From Candidatus Neomarinimicrobiota bacterium (GTDB lineage: Bacteria > Fidelibacterota > JAANXI01): 64,000 bases of DNA. This document shows positions 31,530 to 37,775 of the stretch, piece by piece (the stretch's first letter is position 1; each line of letters begins with the position of its first letter). The notes under the pieces were generated by a model, which worked only from the letters and a program-made list of their open reading frames with translations, was not told where the DNA came from and did no database searches. The stretch is from the NCBI GenBank assembly GCA_021734025.1, contig JAIPJS010000009.1, positions 62,001 to 126,000 of the forward strand, given 5' to 3'. The position numbers and the translations under genes are program-made.

Positions 31530-32138
31530 ATGAAATCCGTACACGTAATTATCATTCTCACTATTTTACTTATTGGGTGCCAGTCGAATCAACCAGACAT
31601 TTCTCAACCGGACCCAGATGAAACGGTGATCATTGATTCGCTGGGCAGCAGGGCGGCTACCATGCTGCTGTCGAATCTTCAACCTGCCCTGCTAAACGCA
31701 ATCTCTGAGGGCGGTCCGGTAAACGGCATTAACGTCTGCAGTGATACTGCCCAGGCTTTGACACACATGATTAGCCAAAAACTGGGTGACGGGATTTACG
31801 TGAAACGGACCACAACCAGATTACGGAATCCGGCGAATGCACCGGACAAATTTGAAAACTTAGCGCTGAAACATTTTCATGAAGCCGCTACGCATACGGG
31901 CGAATTACCTTCTAATTACATGCAAAAAATTGACTCAGGCGAGTCCGTGTTTTATCGCTACTATAAGCCGATGCAGGTCGGCGGACTCTGCCTGAACTGT
32001 CACGGTCAGCCGGAAAATATCAGCGACCCGGTGAAGAATATCCTGAAAAAACATTATCCCGGCGATAATGCCACAGGGTACAACGCCGGAGATTTTCGCG
32101 GGGTAGTGAGTGTAACGATCGAACGAAATCTGAATTGA
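31530..32138 (+). CDS. Tll0287-like (DUF3365) mono-haem lipoprotein
   Basis: 202 residues. Lipobox LLIGC near Cys16, then a Tll0287-like sensor domain with NGINVCSDTAQALTHM, the family phrase VKRTTTRLRNPANAPD, FYRYYKPMQVGGLCLNCHG with one CxxCH near residues 154-158, and GDFRGVVSVTIE at the end. This domain is a haem-binding PAS-like fold, often joined to kinases; here it is free-standing and lipid-anchored, possibly a redox or NO sensor. GGGAGGAG lies seven bases before the ATG. Divergent from the GntR operon and convergent with the NnrS-like gene. Confidence 0.85.
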   Translation: MKSVHVIIILTILLIGCQSNQPDISQPDPDETVIIDSLGSRAATMLLSNLQPALLNAISEGGPVNGINVCSDTAQALTHMISQKLGDGIYVKRTTTRLRNPANAPDKFENLALKHFHEAATHTGELPSNYMQKIDSGESVFYRYYKPMQVGGLCLNCHGQPENISDPVKNILKKHYPGDNATGYNAGDFRGVVSVTIERNLN

Positions 32139-32162
32139 CTTATCCCAGGTGAACAGATGTGA

Positions 32163-33254
32163 TCACCCGGAAAATTTTTTATCCAAAACTGAAGTAATCG
32201 TGTTATACAGAAATAACAGGATTGCCACTCCATTCAGCAAGCTGCCGGCCAGACGGATTGGATCACTGGCAAAAAGGTCACTGCCAATTCTCAGAATCAG
32301 CGACAGATGCAGCAGGACAAGATGGACATAAAACGAGGCTCGATAGGCGACCTGGAGCTTCAGTACCACTGGGAATATCACCGGAGCGTGGCCGAAGATC
32401 ATGGAGAAAACGAAGCCGACAAAGGTGGCATGAAGAATAGCATCATACAGGTACCCCGCAGTTGCCGCTCCTGCATAGATTGTGAGTGCTCCTGCCAGCG
32501 CCAGCCAGAGATATCCAATTATCAGGGCCAGTGCCATAAACCGGGACAGCCCTCTCTGTTTGACGCTCCGCATGGCCAGATCGTAGCGAAATAGCCAGGC
32601 GGCGAGGCTTAGCAGGGCGACGCCACTCAGTCGAACCCCCGTATCAAACCATCCTACTGAAATCACGAGCGCTACAACGTAAAACGCGACGATCCCGATG
32701 AACGTTTGGCGGACTCTCCTTTTCGGCTGTAACACCCGGCTCAGTTCCAGCCGTTCCCCGGCAATGGTAAGAATGAGAAATCCTGCCCACCAGTGGACCA
32801 CCTGCGGCATCGGAAAGCCGCGCAACCACAGAATATTCCCGATAAGCCACAGGTTGGCCCCGATTCCCATAATTATATAGTGGAGTTCAGGATCCTTCCT
32901 ATATAGGCGAAAGAATACCAATGATAAGACACCGCTACTTGCGGCGATTGCGAGGTTCGGCAATCCCGGTACGGCACCAACGATGAGCAAAACTCCGCCG
33001 AATCCAGCGAGTACTGGTGCGATAAACGGCCAGGCTTTCCTGAGAGCAACCGCCCGTTCCAGGCTGATGAGCGTACCCAAAAATCCGGCAATCATCAGCG
33101 GACCATGCGCCTCTGGAAAATGCGCCCCTGGAACCGGTAACATCCAGCCGGCACGCCAAAGGCCGGCCCAAATCCCGGTCAGGAGACCAATAATTCCGAG
33201 TCCAAGCAAGAGTATGCGGGCCGGAAGTGGAAGATTTAGTTCTGAGTTATTCAT
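32163..33254 (-). CDS. Polytopic membrane protein, NnrS-like
   Basis: 363 residues, ten to twelve membrane segments. Several His lie in or near helices: FPEAHGPLMIAGFLGTLIS, VVHWWAGFLIL, LHATFVGFVFSMIFGHAP, YVHLVLLHL. Conserved His in helices, and a place beside nirK, recall NnrS and other haem-copper proteins of nitrogen-oxide metabolism, but I do not recognise a certain family. Function not assigned. Separated from the CopD-like gene by a GC-rich hairpin repeat. Confidence 0.7.
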   Translation of the reverse strand: MNNSELNLPLPARILLLGLGIIGLLTGIWAGLWRAGWMLPVPGAHFPEAHGPLMIAGFLGTLISLERAVALRKAWPFIAPVLAGFGGVLLIVGAVPGLPNLAIAASSGVLSLVFFRLYRKDPELHYIIMGIGANLWLIGNILWLRGFPMPQVVHWWAGFLILTIAGERLELSRVLQPKRRVRQTFIGIVAFYVVALVISVGWFDTGVRLSGVALLSLAAWLFRYDLAMRSVKQRGLSRFMALALIIGYLWLALAGALTIYAGAATAGYLYDAILHATFVGFVFSMIFGHAPVIFPVVLKLQVAYRASFYVHLVLLHLSLILRIGSDLFASDPIRLAGSLLNGVAILLFLYNTITSVLDKKFSG

Positions 33255-33269
33255 ATGCTCGAGATCCGA

Positions 33270-33306
33270 CCGTCACCGATCTCGCCGCGGCGGGAATCGG
33301 CGACGG
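33270..33306. repeat. CCGTCACCGA hairpin, copy 1
   Basis: CCGTCACCGAT (33270-33280) pairs with ATCGGCGACGG (33296-33306). The same arms recur at 45528-45559. It may work as a terminator between the two membrane-protein genes. Confidence 0.6.
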
Positions 33307-33317
33307 AAGTTTATTCC

Positions 33318-33821
33318 CTACCACGGCGTTCCTCTGACTAACATTATTGCGAAAAATAATACAAACAGGGCGAGAACCAAATTTATCCGGCCGAAGATGC
33401 TGGCGCGCTTGCGATATTTGGATGCGTTGTCGGTTTCGCCTCGTTCCCACAATTCAGTGGCTTTCGGGCCGACATAAAAATCGTGAATAGCGCTGGTGAT
33501 AAAAATCGCACCAACGAAAAACAGCTTATGTCCCAGCGTGCTGCCGAACTGTCCCCGGAAGATCGATCCGTCGATCAATCCTGCCCACCCAAAACGATAG
33601 GCCAGGTTGATGATTCCGGTGGCGACGAGCGTACTGAGTACAATCCATCCGATGGTACGAAACCTGGTGCCAGTCCACTCGATGAGCCGGGAGGCCACTT
33701 TTTCGAATGGCGGTTTACGTACCACCGGTACCAACACCAATCCCAGGAAAACCATCCCGCCGATCCAGATCATGGCGGAGAGTATGTGCAGGTAGACTGA
33801 GATGTAGTAGAGAGTTTTCAC
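33318..33821 (-). CDS. CopD-like four-helix membrane protein
   Basis: 167 residues with four membrane helices. YLHILSAMIWIGGMVFLGLV is the usual CopD/DUF2269-type first helix with a His for haem or copper; a second His lies in LGHKLFFVGAI and a third in TSAIHDFYVGPKA. The start is GTG without a clear ribosome site. Located between nirK and the NnrS-like gene, so a role in copper supply or electron delivery for NirK is a reasonable inference. Confidence 0.75.
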   Translation of the reverse strand: MKTLYYISVYLHILSAMIWIGGMVFLGLVLVPVVRKPPFEKVASRLIEWTGTRFRTIGWIVLSTLVATGIINLAYRFGWAGLIDGSIFRGQFGSTLGHKLFFVGAIFITSAIHDFYVGPKATELWERGETDNASKYRKRASIFGRINLVLALFVLFFAIMLVRGTPW

Positions 33822-33830
33822 GAAAAACCA

Positions 33831-34136
33831 GTGTTAGTGTGTTTGGGTGTTCAAGTATTCAGGTAAGCACGTGATAGAGTGTTATAGTTAAAGACTGTGA
33901 CGGCTCTTGAGTCCAGGATCCATAGTCCACTACAAACTTGTTGGTAGTTCCCGCTTTAGCGGGATTAGTTAATTGTTAGTTGTTATTGCTCATCATTTCA
34001 AAATTTTCCTTCCCTCATTAAGGGCGTCTTTCTCACAACAAATAACAAACAATCCCGGAAGGGATCCCTTTGGGACGCTCCACCACCAGGTTTTACTTTT
34101 TTCTTATACCATATTCCCTATACCTTATACCTTCTC
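33831..34136. repeat. Repeat-filled spacer between nirK and the CopD-like gene
   Basis: GTGTT tandem tract at 33831-33889; mini-hairpin CCCGCTTTAGCGGG at 33950-33963; an imperfect foldback (33971-33988 with 34036-34053); GGGATCCCTTTGGGA at 34061-34075, found again at 52523; and TATACC direct repeats at 34107-34136. No gene is seen. Confidence 0.65.
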
Positions 34137-34139
34137 CGG

Positions 34140-35549
34140 TTACCGGTTTACCATTTTGGTTTGTCCCGCATTGAATATCTCTGGATTTTGGGGACCTGTT
34201 ACGTTGATGAATCCAATCAGGCCGCGTTCGACCCGTGTCAGAGCGTGGTCTACAATTTTGTAGGTGCCTGGGACTTCGAATTCCAATTCGGCAATAGTCG
34301 CTGAACCCGGCGCGACCAGCGTCGTCTGGATATCCTGCATCGGAGCAGTTCCCATGGAACCGTTCGCGTAGACCGCATCCATAATTTCCCCGATAATATG
34401 AAACGAAGAAACTTTGTTTGGGCCGCCAACGCCGAAGAAAATTCGGGCGGTCTCGCCTGTTTTCACATCCATGGGATATTTGGAGGTCAGTGAACCGACT
34501 GCTCCATTGAGAACGAAATACTCCGGTGTCTCATCCATGAGTTTCTGAGAATCGAACTCCAGATGTCCGCCCTTGCCGACCCTCTCCTTCGTATATAGTT
34601 CCTGCTGCATCACATAGAACTCGTGATCCACAGGCTTGAGGCCACTCTCCGGCTCAACAAGAATCATCCCGTACATCCCGTTGGCGATATGGTGCGCTAC
34701 CATAGGTGTGGCGCAGTGGTAAACGTAAAGCCCGGGTTTCAGCGCTTTAAATGTAAAGGATTTTTCGTTGCCGGGAGAGACAGACATGACTGCGGCACCA
34801 CCGCCTGGCCCGGTCACGGCGTGAAAATCAATGGAATGGGCTGAAGTATTGGTATCCGGGTTGGTCAGGTGAATTTCTACCTGGTCATTTTCCCGAACCC
34901 GGAGAAACGGTCCCGGCACCTGACCGTTGAAGGTGTAATAATCGTAGGAAGCTCCGTTTGATAATTTTCCGGTTACCTCCTGCGCCACAAAATCGAATTG
35001 GACTCTTTTTGGCGGCCGGGAATCAATCGGCGGTGGCAGGTCGGACGGATCTCTGGAAATGGATACTGCGTTCTCCGCCACAGGTTGTGATCCAGCGCCA
35101 ACGCGCAAGACCCCTTCCATTCCGGCCACCCGGTGACCGGCTACCGTACAGTAATAGTAAAAATTGCCCTCCGCATTTACCTTAAACACGATCTGCGTGG
35201 CGTCCTGCATTCGCATAATTCTATCGGAGAGTGCATCGAACGCCGGCACCGCCACGTCGTGTGTTCCACCGTCACCGTTTAATAAGATTATCTTGACCAC
35301 ATCATTTTTGGCCACCGATAGAGTAGGGTTGATGGCGTCATCGATATCCCCGGCAGCCCCGGCAAAGACCATACGCCCGTTATTCATTGCAGTTTCCAGG
35401 TAAAAAACGGCGTCCGGCTCACCAAACTGAACATCGCCACGAGCCTGCGATCCCAGGTTATTCGGACGGAACAGAGCCGTCAGACTGATGACAAGAATTA
35501 TCCCGCCGACCCAGATTCCTATCCACAGTGGAATTCGTTTTGTATCCAT
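34140..35549 (-). CDS. nirK: Copper nitrite reductase with membrane anchor and extra N-terminal cupredoxin domain
   Basis: About 469 residues from ATG 35549 (GTG 35558 also possible). Reduces nitrite to nitric oxide outside the cytoplasm. Order: membrane helix (about 8-27); an extra type 1 cupredoxin domain (about 45-150) with ligands His97, Cys134, His139, Met144 (YYYCTVAGHRVAGM); then the two NirK domains. Type 1 copper: His238, Cys279, His287, Met292. Type 2 copper: His243, His278 and His435, with the active-site Asp241 in HSIDFHAVTG and His384 in SSFHIIGE. All key residues are present, so it should be active. The extra N-terminal domain resembles Hyphomicrobium NirK. It follows the hemerythrin gene and shares its regulated promoter. 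Confidence 0.93.
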   Translation of the reverse strand: MDTKRIPLWIGIWVGGIILVISLTALFRPNNLGSQARGDVQFGEPDAVFYLETAMNNGRMVFAGAAGDIDDAINPTLSVAKNDVVKIILLNGDGGTHDVAVPAFDALSDRIMRMQDATQIVFKVNAEGNFYYYCTVAGHRVAGMEGVLRVGAGSQPVAENAVSISRDPSDLPPPIDSRPPKRVQFDFVAQEVTGKLSNGASYDYYTFNGQVPGPFLRVRENDQVEIHLTNPDTNTSAHSIDFHAVTGPGGGAAVMSVSPGNEKSFTFKALKPGLYVYHCATPMVAHHIANGMYGMILVEPESGLKPVDHEFYVMQQELYTKERVGKGGHLEFDSQKLMDETPEYFVLNGAVGSLTSKYPMDVKTGETARIFFGVGGPNKVSSFHIIGEIMDAVYANGSMGTAPMQDIQTTLVAPGSATIAELEFEVPGTYKIVDHALTRVERGLIGFINVTGPQNPEIFNAGQTKMVNR

Positions 35550-35578
35550 ATCCGTCACTTTCTAATACAATATCTGAA

Positions 35579-36373
35579 TTATGCCGTTTTCCCAATGCGT
35601 ACCTGCCAGAGTTCAGGTCCTTTCTGGATGTATTCCCACGAGAATTCGCCCTCCCGCTCCATCTGGAACTGGTAATACAGTGGCTTGGGGTCGTGGTCGT
35701 TCTCCAGGATAAAACTGGACCCGGATTCCAGATCTTCGAACACCTCAAAGATCTTTGGATGACGTTTTCTGGGTGGGATCTTCCACGCGATCAATTTCTC
35801 AGCATCTCCATTGTCAATATTGTCAATATAAATCGCCTTGAGTTCCCGGAGCATCTCATGGTAGCGCTCATGGGCTCCGTCTCCAATACGTTCTGTTTCC
35901 AACTGTTCAAAGGCATCATAAAGTTCATCCTGTTTATCAGCACTCAGATGTGTATCGGCCATCATAAATAAGATGTTGTTCTCTTTATCGATATGCCCGT
36001 CCAGCCAGTTGAGGTAAGTGCGGATATTTTCCACAATACGATCTTTGGCAGACTCATCGCCATTAGCGTAATTATTTAACGCTTCGGCAAATCCCTGGAT
36101 ATATCCACGCATGGTCTCGTGCTCGGACAACATCACGCCCACCGGCCCGCCTTCTCCGGGAATGCCGACCGCTTCCATCGCCGGGAAAAGCAGGTCTTCT
36201 TCTTTGCCGTGATGACACTTATCCGTAAATGTTCGGATGAAATCCAGCAATTGTTCCAGGTGAGCCGTTTCGAATGATTCCCCTTCTTCGATTTGGGTGC
36301 AAATCCGATCCAAAATACGCATGGCGAGTCGGACCGCGTCGTGTTCTTCTCTCAGGACATCAGTGGCTTTCAT
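35579..36373 (-). CDS. Hemerythrin HHE domain fused to DUF2249
   Basis: 264 residues. N-terminal hemerythrin fold (about 1-165) with di-iron ligand His residues visible in LREEHDAV, CHHGKEEDLLFPAM, LSEHETM and LDGHIDKENNILFMMAD. The C-terminal 65 residues (RHPKIFEVFEDLESGSSFIL, then YQFQMEREGEFSWEY) are a DUF2249 domain. HHE-DUF2249 proteins accompany nitric-oxide and iron-sulfur repair genes; binding O2 or NO is likely. GGGAGG lies five bases before ATG. Directly upstream of nirK, 30 bases apart, behind a promoter with the ATTCAGA operator. Confidence 0.9.
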   Translation of the reverse strand: MKATDVLREEHDAVRLAMRILDRICTQIEEGESFETAHLEQLLDFIRTFTDKCHHGKEEDLLFPAMEAVGIPGEGGPVGVMLSEHETMRGYIQGFAEALNNYANGDESAKDRIVENIRTYLNWLDGHIDKENNILFMMADTHLSADKQDELYDAFEQLETERIGDGAHERYHEMLRELKAIYIDNIDNGDAEKLIAWKIPPRKRHPKIFEVFEDLESGSSFILENDHDPKPLYYQFQMEREGEFSWEYIQKGPELWQVRIGKTA

Positions 36374-36387
36374 GGTTTCCTCCCTTT

Positions 36388-36436
36388 ATTCAGACTTATT
36401 TATCTGAATAATAGAAGATACGTCGACATAAATCAA
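36388..36436 (-). promoter_or_regulatory. Regulated promoter of hemerythrin-nirK (operator site A)
   Basis: Minus strand: TTGATT (36431-36436), 17 bases, TATTAT (36408-36413), then the palindrome ATTCAGA-N8-TCTGAAT (36388-36409), which starts within the -10 box and would cover the transcription start. It ends directly before the ribosome site. Confidence 0.75.
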
Positions 36437-36510
36437 GAGTTTTTTGTCCTATTTTAGCCGGGTATCGTTCTGAATGCCTCTTTTTCAATAAGAGTTATTC
36501 ATTCCGTTCC

Positions 36511-36559
36511 TTGCATACAATGCACCTGGATTTTATATTTCGGATAAATTAATCTGATT
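36511..36559 (+). promoter_or_regulatory. Regulated promoter of the DGC gene (operator site C)
   Basis: Plus strand: TTGCAT (36511-36516), 17 bases, TATATT (36534-36539), then TTTCGGA-N8-TCTGATT (36538-36559). Same architecture as sites A and B. Confidence 0.72.
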
Positions 36560-36571
36560 TGAAGGGCTTGT

Positions 36572-36988
36572 ATGACGAAAAAAACAAAACACACCGAACT
36601 TCCACTCATCTATTCTTGCTCCGGTGTCTCCAATGTTGCTCAGTTGGCGAATGCTGCCGCCGTAGATTTGGACCGGGCAGGTGAAGCCGAAATGTCCTGC
36701 ATTGCCGGTGTAGGCGGTGACATCCCGTCGCTGGTTCGCAAAGCGCAATCCGGGAGGCATATCATCGCCGTCGACGGTTGTCCGCTTGCCTGTGTCAAAC
36801 ACAGCCTGACGCGGCATGATGTTGAGCCTGACCGGCACCTGCTGCTCAGCGATTACGGATTCCGGAAACACCGAAAGGGAAATGTTCACCAGGATGATAT
36901 TGAGTATGTGAAACAGTTGATTCGGGATGAACACACACCGGTCCAGGAATACACCGAAAATGTCCCGAGCGAAAAAATCACGAACTAG
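36572..36988 (+). CDS. DGC-domain putative zinc-binding protein
   Basis: 138 residues. Family phrases: YSCSGVSNVAQLANAAAVDL near the start, EAEMSCIAGVGGD, and VDGCPLACVKHSL containing the D-G-C motif. Four conserved Cys (CSG, SCIAG, DGCPLAC) fit metal binding. Such proteins are common beside anaerobic redox and NO genes, but no activity is established. GAAGGG lies five bases before ATG. It is divergent from hemerythrin-nirK and carries the same operator type 12 bases before its start codon, so it belongs to the same inferred regulon. Confidence 0.85.
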   Translation: MTKKTKHTELPLIYSCSGVSNVAQLANAAAVDLDRAGEAEMSCIAGVGGDIPSLVRKAQSGRHIIAVDGCPLACVKHSLTRHDVEPDRHLLLSDYGFRKHRKGNVHQDDIEYVKQLIRDEHTPVQEYTENVPSEKITN

Positions 36989-37139
36989 CAGCGTGACCTT
37001 CCGGTGCTACTTCAGTTCAGTTTCCTGAAATATGGCACGTACTGTTTATCTGTTTTCAAAATATGTTTGGTACGCCAGTCTTTTAGAAGGGCTATTTTCT
37101 TAACTGTTTTGGGGAATGAAAAAACTAACGAAAATGAAA

Positions 37140-37170
37140 CAGCCGTCGCTCCGGATTGGAACGACGGCTG
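37140..37170 (-). terminator. Rho-independent terminator of the FKBP gene
   Basis: 9-bp perfect stem CAGCCGTCG/CGACGGCTG with a 13-base loop, followed on the minus strand by TTTCATTTTCG. The gene stop is 27 bases upstream. Confidence 0.78.
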
Positions 37171-37196
37171 AACTCGGTAATCCGATGTGAGTAAGA

Positions 37197-37622
37197 TTAG
37201 TCGATTTCTACGACCTTGATGTCAAATGTCAGGTCTTTTCCCGCCAGCGGGTGATTCATATCCACTATAATGTTTTCATCACCGACGTTGGTAATGATTC
37301 CGGGGATAGCTTGGCCGTCCTGCGTCTGCAGCTGAAGCTGCTGGCCTTTTTCTGCGGGGATTTCATCCGGGAGAGAATCTTTGGGAAATTCCTGAATAAA
37401 ATCATCATTTTTCTGTCCATACGCTTCATCAGCCTCAATGGTCACGGTCTTTTCATCGTTTAATTCCATTCCGTCAACGGCCTCTTCAAAGCCCGGGATC
37501 AACTGACCTTCACCCACGGTAAATTCTAACGGGTCTCCGCCTTCCGATGAATCGAACACACTGCCATCCTGCAGTTTTCCCGTATATTCAACCTTTACAG
37601 TATCGCCATTACTTACGCTCAT
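37197..37622 (-). CDS. FKBP-type peptidyl-prolyl isomerase, SlyD-like
   Basis: 141 residues. VKVEYTGKLQDGSVFDSSEG, then FTVGEGQLIPGFEEAVDGM are the FKBP active-site strands; between about residues 70 and 115 an insert-in-flap domain (EFPKDSLPDEIPAEKGQQLQL) marks the SlyD class. It ends NHPLAGKDLTFDIKVVEI, as in SlyD, but lacks the His-rich metal-binding tail of the E. coli protein. Cytoplasmic foldase. Monocistronic. Confidence 0.93.
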   Translation of the reverse strand: MSVSNGDTVKVEYTGKLQDGSVFDSSEGGDPLEFTVGEGQLIPGFEEAVDGMELNDEKTVTIEADEAYGQKNDDFIQEFPKDSLPDEIPAEKGQQLQLQTQDGQAIPGIITNVGDENIIVDMNHPLAGKDLTFDIKVVEID

Positions 37623-37775
37623 AATATCTCACTTTCCTTTGTGTTGCTATTCAATCGCATCTCTCAATTTTTTCATCAATGGAGAAGGTAAGGGATAGAA
37701 ACCTGAATTGCATGGGTGAATTCGGATGCTGCTTACACAGTATGCGTGAGGCAATATTTTGTACAGGATTATTTG

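Noticed and set aside
34000-34260. Plus-strand frame overlapping the 3' end of nirK
   Set aside because: It is antisense to a clear gene and begins in repeat DNA.
37031-37050. TGGCACG as a sigma-54 promoter
   Set aside because: No TTGC element at the required distance and no gene downstream on that strand.
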